Source: Kluyvera intermedia (GTDB lineage Bacteria > Pseudomonadota > Gammaproteobacteria > Enterobacterales > Enterobacteriaceae). Taken from it: a stretch of 64,000 nucleotides of DNA. A program made the translations under genes and the position numbers. Position 1 is the stretch's first letter, and every line of letters begins with the position of its first letter. Of the stretch, positions 55,823 to 63,135 are shown piece by piece. Location of the stretch: contig NZ_CP139986.1 of NCBI RefSeq assembly GCF_034424175.1, positions 1,302,001 through 1,366,000 of the forward strand. The letters run 5' to 3'. The notes below the pieces were generated by a model. The model did no database searches. It had not been told where the DNA came from and saw nothing but the letters and a program-made list of their open reading frames with translations.

Positions 55823-56959
55823 ATGGTTTTGCACTCCACGCGCTGGCTGGCGCTCAGCTACTTCACCTATTTCTTTAGCTACGGTATTTTTCTGCCTTTC
55901 TGGAGCGTGTGGCTCAAAGGGGCGGGGCTGTCACCTGAAACCATCGGTATTTTGTTGGGGGCAGGGCTGGTGGCCCGGTTCCTGGGGAGTTTACTGATTG
56001 CCCCACGCGTGAGCGATCCATCACGTTTAATTCGCGTACTGCGCATTCTGGCGCTAATGACCTTGCTGTTCGCGCTGATGTTTTGGGCCGGGACAAACGT
56101 GGCCTGGCTGATGGTGGTGATGATTGGTTTTAACCTCTTCTTCTCGCCGCTGGTGCCGTTAACGGATGCGCTGGCAAACACCTGGCAAAAACAGATAACC
56201 ATGGACTATGGCCGGGTGCGTCTGTGGGGCTCGGTGGCCTTTGTCATCGGGTCAGCATTGACAGGGAAGCTGGTCAGTCTTTACGGCTATCAGGTGATTT
56301 TATTGATACTCAGCCTCGGCGTTGCCTCGATGCTGCTGGGTATGCTGCTGAAACCCTCCGTCATGCCGCTGGGTGAATCCCGCCATCAGGAGTCAGTAGG
56401 GTGGTCAGCCTGGCGTGGTTTGGTGACGCATAACTGGCGTTTTCTGACCTGCGTCAGCCTGCTGCAAGGGGCGCATGCCGCCTACTATGGCTTCAGCGCT
56501 ATTTACTGGGAAGGGGCGGGGTATTCGGCCTCGGCGATTGGCTATTTATGGTCGTTAGGGGTAGTCGCTGAAGTGGTGACCTTTGCGTTGAGCAAAAAAG
56601 TGTTCCGCCGATTCAGCGCCCGTGACCTGCTGTTACTGTCGGCTATTTGCGGCGTCATTCGCTGGGGGCTAATGGGCTGGACCACGAGCCTGCCGTGGCT
56701 GATTTTGATTCAACTTCTCCACTGCGGTACTTTTACGGTCTGCCATCTGGCGGCCATGCGCTACATTGCGGCGCGTCAGGGCAGCGAAGTGATCCGCCTT
56801 CAGGCGATCTACTCGGCGGTGGCGATGGGCGGCAGTATCGCCGTGATGACCATGTTCTCTGGTTTCCTTTACCAGCATCTGCATCAGGGGCTGTTCTGGG
56901 TGATGGCGCTGGTGGCCTTGCCAGCAGTGATATTGCGGCCTAAATCGGTGATGCGTTAA
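55823..56959 (+). CDS. hcaT: MFS transporter HcaT (3-phenylpropionate permease family)
   Basis: HcaT is a 12-helix MFS protein thought to import 3-phenylpropionate. The product has 378 residues (379 in E. coli); MVLHSTRWLALSYFTYFFSYG is the conserved start, and CGGGAGG precedes the ATG. Helical segments FLPFWSVWLKGAGLSPETIG and LLLLSAICGVIRWG match the family. The hca catabolic genes that follow it in E. coli K-12 are absent here, so its substrate in this strain is uncertain. Its stop overlaps the csiE stop in TTAA. Confidence 0.92.
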   Translation: MVLHSTRWLALSYFTYFFSYGIFLPFWSVWLKGAGLSPETIGILLGAGLVARFLGSLLIAPRVSDPSRLIRVLRILALMTLLFALMFWAGTNVAWLMVVMIGFNLFFSPLVPLTDALANTWQKQITMDYGRVRLWGSVAFVIGSALTGKLVSLYGYQVILLILSLGVASMLLGMLLKPSVMPLGESRHQESVGWSAWRGLVTHNWRFLTCVSLLQGAHAAYYGFSAIYWEGAGYSASAIGYLWSLGVVAEVVTFALSKKVFRRFSARDLLLLSAICGVIRWGLMGWTTSLPWLILIQLLHCGTFTVCHLAAMRYIAARQGSEVIRLQAIYSAVAMGGSIAVMTMFSGFLYQHLHQGLFWVMALVALPAVILRPKSVMR

Positions 56960-58233
56960 GTCTCTAGCATTTTGCAGATATGCTGCTGTTGATGTTCGCT
57001 GAGCGGCTGTTCTGCGTGGATCAGCGGCGGCGAGAACAGCGGGAGAGCGATGGCATACGGCGAGATGATGAGGGTGCTGTCTTTCGGCGCGCCCTCTGTC
57101 TGGAACGTATGTGCCGCCAGATACTTCACGTTCAGCGGCAGCAGGGTCAGCTCACGCAACTGCTGCTCAATTTCCTGCTCAAGCGTAGGATTATCGCCGG
57201 TTAATAACACCACCTGTTTCTCGTGCAATTCACTCTCCTGCATTAATCCCGCGCCAAAAATGACCGCAATCAGTGCTGCTTCGTCGTTGCTAAAGTGCAA
57301 TCTGTACCGGGCTTCAAAATCAGCTAATGCCGCGCGAGTGGTGCGGATAAGCCGGGGATAGAGGCGGTGGATCTCTTCGGGAAGGTGGTTATCGATACCA
57401 ATGCCAAAAATGCAGCGGTTCAGTGCCTGCGAGAGATGGGTGTAAAGCTGACGGCTCAGTCCGCGTTCATCGGTAAAGTGACAGTTGGCGATGCGCTGAA
57501 AATGGTCGACCAACCGGGTCACGGCCTGATAAAGCTGCTGGTCCTGACCCTGGTTTTCATCGCGTGCAACGGGAATTTTAAGCAGCATAAACAGCAGCGC
57601 CAGAAATTGCTGCTCGTTATGGTTCGGGGCCTGTTTTACCCGACGCTGCCAGTGGCGAACGATCTCAGCCGCCGTCTGGAATTCGGCGGCTGACTGTGTC
57701 CAGGTGCTTTGTAATGCGTTGAACTGCGGGCTTTCACCCAGATGATGTTGTAGCAAGCAATACTGCAAATAGAGGCGTAAAAGCTGCCCGTCTCGGGATT
57801 CAAATTGGCGTTGCAGGCTGCGCCCACAGCGGTTGACCAGCGCCTGCAGATTGGTTTCGTCATACAGATTACGGGCAATTTTTAGCTGTTTAAGCTGCGT
57901 TTTCAGCCCTGGTGTAAAATAGTCGGTGACAAATTGCGGACACAGACGCAACGCGCGGCGGAGCCAGTGTAGTAAGCACAGGCGCAGGTCGAGGTTGGTG
58001 CCTTCAATCCGATAGCATCCATTCGCCAGGGTGGCGATCGCCAGACGATGGTAACGCTCGATCTCCAGGCCCGCATCAACGATATCTTGCCGGACGATTG
58101 AAACATCGACATTATTCACTTTGCCGATATATTCCGGCGTAATGGAATGCCCTGGGAGATACAGCATCAGCAACGCCTGGCAGCGGCGCTGCGGACTGGA
58201 AAGCACAGATGGGGGTTCGAGTACGCTCATCAT
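56956..58233 (-). CDS. csiE: Stationary-phase inducible protein CsiE (PRD domain)
   Basis: CsiE is a 425-residue protein (426 in E. coli) related to PTS-regulated antiterminators, with a PRD-like segment near LVDHFQRIANCHFTDERGLSRQLYTHL. In E. coli csiE is induced in stationary phase by CRP and sigma-S; its activity is unknown. The start MMSVLEPPSVL is conserved. It is convergent with hcaT and divergent from the DUF1007 gene. Confidence 0.92.
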   Translation of the reverse strand: MMSVLEPPSVLSSPQRRCQALLMLYLPGHSITPEYIGKVNNVDVSIVRQDIVDAGLEIERYHRLAIATLANGCYRIEGTNLDLRLCLLHWLRRALRLCPQFVTDYFTPGLKTQLKQLKIARNLYDETNLQALVNRCGRSLQRQFESRDGQLLRLYLQYCLLQHHLGESPQFNALQSTWTQSAAEFQTAAEIVRHWQRRVKQAPNHNEQQFLALLFMLLKIPVARDENQGQDQQLYQAVTRLVDHFQRIANCHFTDERGLSRQLYTHLSQALNRCIFGIGIDNHLPEEIHRLYPRLIRTTRAALADFEARYRLHFSNDEAALIAVIFGAGLMQESELHEKQVVLLTGDNPTLEQEIEQQLRELTLLPLNVKYLAAHTFQTEGAPKDSTLIISPYAIALPLFSPPLIHAEQPLSEHQQQHICKMLET

Positions 58234-58349
58234 CTGTTGTCATCCAGCAGCAGGTAGTAGGAATAAGCGTAGACAAAAGATAACGACAGCTAATGGGCTT
58301 TCGCTAAGGAATGCTGGCGGCGGTCACAGAATTTTTCACTGAGGAACGG

Positions 58350-58988
58350 ATGAAGAGAGTGAAACAATGCGTGGTTCTGGTGTTTCTTGCGGTTTTATCG
58401 TTAAGCGCCCGCGCGCACCCGCACAGTTTTATCACCATCACTAACCAACTGGTAGTCAGCGATGGTCAACTTACCGGCATGAAAATGCGCTGGGTCATGG
58501 ACGAGTTGACCTCGGCTGATTTGCTATACGACGCCGGGAAAGCTCAGCCGGGCGATGAAGTATGGAAAAAACTGGCCGCGGAAGTGATGGCCAATGTGCT
58601 GGGGCAGCATTATTTCACTGAGTTCTGGCATGACGGTAAAAAGGTGAAGTTTGAGAACCTCCCTACGGCTTATGGCCTGGCGCGGCAGGGACATCAGGCA
58701 GTATTGACCTTTACGCTCCCGCTGGCGACGCCGCAAAAGCTTGCCGGTCAGACCTTCACGTTCTCGACGTTCGACCCAACCTACTATGTTGATATGAGCT
58801 ATGAAAAGGACGGGGATGTTGCATTTTCTCCTGACTTTACCGGCTCGTGTAAAGTCAGTGTCCATACGCCAAAGCCTAATGAAGATATGCTCTCGTACGC
58901 GCAGTCGCTCGATAAAGAAGATGCGCCGGAAGAGGATATGGAGCTCGGTAAACAGTTTGCCCAGAAGGTGACCGTACAATGTCAGTGA
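58350..58988 (+). CDS. Exported DUF1007 protein, partner of a NicO-type metal transporter
   Basis: The 212-residue product begins with a Sec signal peptide (MKRVKQCVVLVFLAVLSLSA, cut near ARA-HPHSF), then the DUF1007 domain, which starts with HPHSFI at the new N terminus. Such proteins are usually encoded next to NicO/RcnA-type nickel-cobalt transporters, as here (10-base overlap with the next gene), and may handle metal in the periplasm. The His-Pro-His start of the mature protein is a possible amino-terminal metal site. K-12 has yfhR in this interval. The ATG at 58350 follows GAGGA. Confidence 0.82.
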   Translation: MKRVKQCVVLVFLAVLSLSARAHPHSFITITNQLVVSDGQLTGMKMRWVMDELTSADLLYDAGKAQPGDEVWKKLAAEVMANVLGQHYFTEFWHDGKKVKFENLPTAYGLARQGHQAVLTFTLPLATPQKLAGQTFTFSTFDPTYYVDMSYEKDGDVAFSPDFTGSCKVSVHTPKPNEDMLSYAQSLDKEDAPEEDMELGKQFAQKVTVQCQ

Positions 58989-59965
58989 GTTCAACGAGCA
59001 GACGCCCTTCACGCGGTTGGTTACCGCTGTGGCCGCTGCTGCTGTTTATTGTCGCCGCTGTAGTCGGCCTGCTGTGGTTATGGCAATTCTGGCCACAGGT
59101 GATGATGAAAAGCATCATCTGGCAGCGTGACGTTAACCAGCAAATGAGTGGTTTGCTACAAGCCGTGGCGGCGAATCCGGCACAGGCAGGCGGCGCACTA
59201 TTACTGTTTAGTTTTGTTTATGGCGTGCTGCACGCGCTGGGGCCTGGACATGGCAAAGTGGTGATCACCACCTGGCTTGCCACCCATCCATCAAAACTGA
59301 AGTCGAGCATCGCTCTGACGCTGGCGGCTTCTTTATTACAAGGACTGGTCGCAATTGCTCTGGTGGTTGTTGTACTGACTCTCCTGCAACTTCCGGCGCG
59401 TCAGCTGCATCTGAGTAGCTTCTGGTTAGAGAAGGGCAGTTACGCGCTGGTGGGAGTCCTCGGATTATTGTTGTGCTGGCGGGCGCTAAAAAAACTGCGC
59501 GTGCTGTTACGAAAACCCAAATTCACCGCGTTTACGCCGCAGCATGTTCACCATGAAGGCTGCGGTTGTGGGCACCAGCATATGCCGGATCCTGAACGGT
59601 TGAGAGAAGGCGACGACTGGCGCGCCAGGCTGATGATCGTTTTGTCGATGGGGATGCGCCCGTGTTCCGGGGCAATCATGGTGCTATTGTTCAGTAAAGT
59701 CATTGGCGTCTTTGCCTGGGGAGTCGCCTCGGCGCTGGCGATGGCGGCAGGAACGTCGTTGACCATAACCTCACTGGCTCTGCTGGTGCATGCGTTTCGA
59801 TCGCTTGCGGTAAAACTCGGCGGGCATAAAACGCCGGCGCTTTGGCGGCAGATTGGCTGGAGTACGCTGGCGTTGGCGGGGGGCGTAATTTTAGTGGTCG
59901 CGGCAGTGGTCATGTGGGGAAGTGCGGTGCCGGTGCCGGTGGCAAGAGGCATCAGGCCGTTCTAA
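58979..59965 (+). CDS. NicO-family nickel/cobalt transporter
   Basis: The 328-residue membrane protein has seven or so membrane helices and the NicO/RcnA signature HALGPGHGK (about residue 86) in the second helix, plus the conserved SMGMRPCSGAI near 222-232. A cytoplasmic loop holds VHHEGCGCGHQH, a likely metal-sensing or delivery segment, as in RcnA. It overlaps the DUF1007 gene by 10 bases, so the two are coupled. Whether it imports or exports, and which metal, cannot be told. Confidence 0.85.
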   Translation: MSVSSTSRRPSRGWLPLWPLLLFIVAAVVGLLWLWQFWPQVMMKSIIWQRDVNQQMSGLLQAVAANPAQAGGALLLFSFVYGVLHALGPGHGKVVITTWLATHPSKLKSSIALTLAASLLQGLVAIALVVVVLTLLQLPARQLHLSSFWLEKGSYALVGVLGLLLCWRALKKLRVLLRKPKFTAFTPQHVHHEGCGCGHQHMPDPERLREGDDWRARLMIVLSMGMRPCSGAIMVLLFSKVIGVFAWGVASALAMAAGTSLTITSLALLVHAFRSLAVKLGGHKTPALWRQIGWSTLALAGGVILVVAAVVMWGSAVPVPVARGIRPF

Positions 59966-60027
59966 GTCCGTAGTTAACGCTATTGCGGGGCACCAGCAGT
60001 GACCCGCAATTCAGCGTCTGAAATGTA

Positions 60028-60456
60028 TTAATTCAACGTATAATCCAGCGTGATTTCAGCTTTCAATAGCTGCGATACCGGGCAACCGGCTTTTGCTTTC
60101 TGGATGATGCCGTCGAACTGCTGCGCTTCAATGCCGGGTACCTTGACCTTACTTTGCAGCGTAATTTTGGTAATCGCAAAACCGCCATCTTTTTTATCGA
60201 GTGAAACATCCGCGGTGGTATCAATGGTATCGGCGGTATAGCCCGCTTCGCCCAGCATCAACGATAGCGCCATTGAGAAACAAGCCGCATGAGCCGCGCC
60301 GATAAGCTCCTCCGGGTTGGTGCCCTTCGCGCCTTCAAAGCGGGTGTTAAAGCCGTAAGGTTGCTGGTTAAGAACGCCACTTTCAGTCGAGACCGTCCCT
60401 TTACCGTGTTTGATATCGCCTGACCAGTGCGCTGAACCGTGTTTATGAATTGTCAT
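60028..60456 (-). CDS. osmC: OsmC-type organic hydroperoxide reductase
   Basis: OsmC reduces organic hydroperoxides using two redox-active cysteines. The 142 residues are very close to E. coli OsmC (143). Cys59 (HAACFS) and Cys125 (AGCPVSQ) are both present, with Glu49 or Glu50 and an Arg39 (NTRFEG) close by. In E. coli osmC lies elsewhere on the chromosome, so this is either a relocated gene or a paralogue. It is convergent with the NicO gene. Confidence 0.88.
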   Translation of the reverse strand: MTIHKHGSAHWSGDIKHGKGTVSTESGVLNQQPYGFNTRFEGAKGTNPEELIGAAHAACFSMALSLMLGEAGYTADTIDTTADVSLDKKDGGFAITKITLQSKVKVPGIEAQQFDGIIQKAKAGCPVSQLLKAEITLDYTLN

Positions 60457-60546
60457 CTTCGTTCTCCTTTTGGCTTACAAAGGATTAAGTATAGACCACG
60501 GATACAGTGGTAATGGGAATCGAGATAATTCTGGGGGAAGGGGGCG

Positions 60547-60576
60547 AAAAAAAAGAAGCCCATAAAGGGCTTCTTA
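60547..60576 (-). terminator. Rho-independent terminator of suhB
   Basis: On the minus strand AAGAAGCCC / GGGCTTCTT with a short loop is followed by a run of T residues, 20 bases after the suhB stop. Confidence 0.93.
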
Positions 60577-60596
60577 TTGTAATGCGTTATCTGGAC

Positions 60597-61400
60597 TTAG
60601 CGCTTGAGCGCTTCGCTCAGTTCGTCACGCATATTCGCCAGCATAGATTTCACAACACGTGGGTTACCCGCAACGATGTTGCCGGTCAGCATGTGGTTGT
60701 GGCCGCCGGTGAAGTCGCACACCAGGGCGCCAGCTTCACGAGCGATCAGTTCGCCAGCTGCGAAATCCCAAGGCTTCAGGCCAATTTCAAAGTAACCGTC
60801 AACGCGTGCGGCGGCAACGTAGGCCAGATCCAGCGCAGCAGAACCTGAACGGCGGAAGTCCGCACATGCGGTAAACATGTTGCCGAGGATTTTCATATAA
60901 GCAGGAGCGTGTTGCTTAGCTTTGAACGGGAAGCCGGTGGCGATAATGGTGCCATCGAGGTCGCGAGCGATGCTGCCACGCAGACGGTAACCGTTGAGCT
61001 GTGCGCCCTGGCCACGAGTCGCGGTGAACAGTTCGTTACGCATTGGATCATAAACTACCGCGACTTCAGTACGGCCTTTGATGCGTACTGCGATAGATAC
61101 CGCGAAGTGCGGCAGACGTTTGATAAAGTTGGTGGTGCCATCCAGTGGATCGATAACCCATTGAACATCCAGATCTTCGCCAACATGTTCACCGCTTTCT
61201 TCGGTGATAATGGTGTGTTGCGGGTAAGATTTGCGGATTGTTTCGATAATAATCGCTTCGGCGGCTTTATCGACGTTAGTCACGAAATCGTTACTGCCTT
61301 TCTGGCTCGTTTCAACAGAGTCAGGCGTTTCATAGTGTTTGGCAATTACATTACCCGCCTTGCGCGCTGCGCGCACGGCGATGGTCAGCATCGGATGCAT
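60597..61400 (-). CDS. suhB: Inositol-1-monophosphatase SuhB / rRNA antitermination factor
   Basis: SuhB hydrolyses inositol monophosphate and is also part of the rRNA antitermination complex with NusA, B, E and G. The 267 residues equal E. coli SuhB. The metal-binding motif WVIDPLDGTTNF is present, with ITEESGE and the C-terminal PWDFAAGELI motif. It is divergent from trmJ. SuhB is expected to act on transcripts such as the rRNA operon in this window. Confidence 0.97.
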   Translation of the reverse strand: MHPMLTIAVRAARKAGNVIAKHYETPDSVETSQKGSNDFVTNVDKAAEAIIIETIRKSYPQHTIITEESGEHVGEDLDVQWVIDPLDGTTNFIKRLPHFAVSIAVRIKGRTEVAVVYDPMRNELFTATRGQGAQLNGYRLRGSIARDLDGTIIATGFPFKAKQHAPAYMKILGNMFTACADFRRSGSAALDLAYVAAARVDGYFEIGLKPWDFAAGELIAREAGALVCDFTGGHNHMLTGNIVAGNPRVVKSMLANMRDELSEALKR

Positions 61401-61518
61401 CGGTCTCTCTCACTGGATGTTAAAGAACGGGAAAACGGCGCAGAGTATAGCAGCGAGAACAGAACATGTCTTCGTTTTATGATAATATGGCTGAATAATC
61501 TTTAGACGAAGAAAGACA

Positions 61519-62253
61519 ATGCTGCAAAATATCCGAATCGTGCTGGTTGAAACCTCTCACACCGGCAACATGGGCTCTGTCGCCCGCGCTATGAAAACCA
61601 TGGGTTTAACTAATCTGTGGCTGGTCAATCCGCTGGTCAAACCGGACTCGCAGGCCATCGCTCTCGCGGCGGGTGCCAGTGACGTTATTGGTAACGCGCA
61701 GATCGTCGATACGCTCGACGAAGCGCTGGCCGGTTGTAGCCTGGTGGTCGGCACCAGCGCGCGTTCCCGCACGCTGCCGTGGCCGATGCTGGACCCGCGT
61801 GAATGCGGCCTGAAAAGCGTTGCAGAAGGTGCTCATGCACCGGTTGCGCTGGTGTTTGGCCGTGAGCGCGTTGGCTTGACCAACGACGAATTGCAGAAAT
61901 GCCACTATCACGTGGCGATCGCTGCCAACCCAGAGTACAGTTCACTGAACCTGGCGATGGCGGTGCAGGTTATTGCTTATGAAGTGCGTATGGCCTGGCT
62001 GGCGACGCAGGAAAGTGATGCGCCGGTGGTTGAACAAGAAGAGACGCCGTATCCGCTGGTGGATGATCTGGAACGTTTCTACGGCCACCTTGAGCAGACG
62101 CTGCTGTCTACCGGTTTTATTCGTGAAAACCACCCTGGACATGTCATGAGCAAGTTGCGTCGCATGTTCACCCGTGCGCGCCCGGAAAGCCAGGAACTGA
62201 ACATCCTACGTGGGATTCTGGCGTCGATTGAGCAGCAGAATAAAGGTAAGTAG
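61519..62253 (+). CDS. trmJ: tRNA (cytidine/uridine-2'-O-)-methyltransferase TrmJ
   Basis: TrmJ methylates the ribose of nucleotide 32 in several tRNAs. The 244-residue protein (246 in E. coli) is a SPOUT methyltransferase: LVETSHTGNMGSVARAMKTMGL at the N terminus, FGRERVGLTNDE, and the knot segment YSSLNLAMAVQVIAYE. The C-terminal extension (about 165-244) is the tRNA-binding part. A REP element separates it from iscR. Confidence 0.96.
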   Translation: MLQNIRIVLVETSHTGNMGSVARAMKTMGLTNLWLVNPLVKPDSQAIALAAGASDVIGNAQIVDTLDEALAGCSLVVGTSARSRTLPWPMLDPRECGLKSVAEGAHAPVALVFGRERVGLTNDELQKCHYHVAIAANPEYSSLNLAMAVQVIAYEVRMAWLATQESDAPVVEQEETPYPLVDDLERFYGHLEQTLLSTGFIRENHPGHVMSKLRRMFTRARPESQELNILRGILASIEQQNKGK

Positions 62254-62256
62254 CGT

Positions 62257-62312
62257 CCCCGGCGGCGCTGCGCTTGGCCGGGCTACAGCCTGGTAGCCAT
62301 CGGCCGACCCCG
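62257..62312. repeat. REP element between trmJ and iscR
   Basis: CCCCGGCGGCGCTGCGCTTGG followed by CCGGGCTAC (62257-62286) repeats the arm seen beside ung. A degenerate partner GGTAGCCATCGGCCGACCCCGG follows, so the palindrome is imperfect. It begins three bases after the trmJ stop. Confidence 0.82.
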
Positions 62313-62348
62313 GGTTTGACATCAAACCATTACCGCACGGAACGCCAA

Positions 62349-62398
62349 ATACCCGACTAATTTAGTCAAGTAAATAGTTGACTGTTTTAGTCGGGAAT
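62349..62398 (+). promoter_or_regulatory. Two tandem type-1 IscR sites in the iscR promoter
   Basis: ATACCCGACTAATTTAGTC-AAGTAA (62349-62373) and ATAGTTGACTGTTTTAGTC-GGGAAT (62374-62398) each fit the type-1 IscR consensus ATASYYGACTRWWWYAGTCRRSTAT. They directly abut with no spacer. The second contains the -35 hexamer TTGACT (62378-62383), so [2Fe-2S]-IscR bound there would repress the operon. Confidence 0.92.
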
Positions 62399-62480
62399 GT
62401 CAGACTTGGCCCTGCTATGCAATACCCCCATTATTATATTAAAAACCCCGGGCAGGGGCGAGTTTGAGGTTAAGTAAGAC

Positions 62481-62972
62481 ATGAGACTGACATCTAAAGG
62501 ACGTTACGCCGTGACCGCGATGCTGGACGTTGCACTCAACTCCGAATCGGGCCCGGTACCACTGGCCGATATTTCAGAACGTCAGGGAATTTCACTCTCC
62601 TATCTGGAGCAGCTGTTTTCCCGTCTGCGTAAAAATGGACTGGTGTCCAGCGTACGCGGCCCAGGCGGTGGTTATCTGCTAGGTAAAGAAGCTATCCACA
62701 TCGCTGTGGGTGAAGTGATTAGCGCAGTGGACGAGTCCGTTGACGCGACCCGCTGTCAGGGGAAAGGTGGCTGCCAGGGCGGCGATAAATGTTTAACCCA
62801 CGCACTGTGGCGCGACCTGAGCGACCGTCTGACCGGTTTCCTGAACAACATCACCTTAGGTGAACTGGTGAATAACCAGGAAGTTCTGGACGTGTCAGGC
62901 CGTCAGCACACGCAAGACACCTCCCGCAATACCCGCGTACAAGACGCAATCGACGTTAAGTTACGCGCATAA
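62481..62972 (+). CDS. iscR: Fe-S cluster assembly regulator IscR
   Basis: IscR is an Rrf2-family repressor that senses Fe-S status through its own [2Fe-2S] cluster. The 163 residues (162 in E. coli) have a winged helix-turn-helix (about 1-75, MRLTSKGRYAVTAML) and the cluster ligands Cys92, Cys98, Cys104 and His107. It heads the iscRSUA operon; iscS follows after 163 bases. Confidence 0.98.
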   Translation: MRLTSKGRYAVTAMLDVALNSESGPVPLADISERQGISLSYLEQLFSRLRKNGLVSSVRGPGGGYLLGKEAIHIAVGEVISAVDESVDATRCQGKGGCQGGDKCLTHALWRDLSDRLTGFLNNITLGELVNNQEVLDVSGRQHTQDTSRNTRVQDAIDVKLRA

Positions 62973-62980
62973 TCTAGCCG

Positions 62981-63017
62981 TCCTGTCTTACGCCTTCAGG
63001 GCGTATCAGACAGGACA
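62981..63017 (+). other. iscR-iscS intergenic hairpin
   Basis: GTCCTGTCT..TACGCC pairs with GGCGTA..AGACAGGAC with a small internal bulge; the loop is short. It lies just after the iscR stop. In E. coli a structure in this gap protects iscR RNA when the sRNA RyhB triggers decay of the iscSUA part. There is no T run, so it is not a strong terminator. Confidence 0.75.
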
Positions 63018-63135
63018 GGTTAAATAAAAATGAGATTTCAGAGTCAGGCCGGGACCTTGGGTCCCGTCAACACGGTCGTACATCCAGCCGGTTGCCTGAT
63101 TCCTTGCATTGAGTGATGTACGGAGTTAAAGAGCA

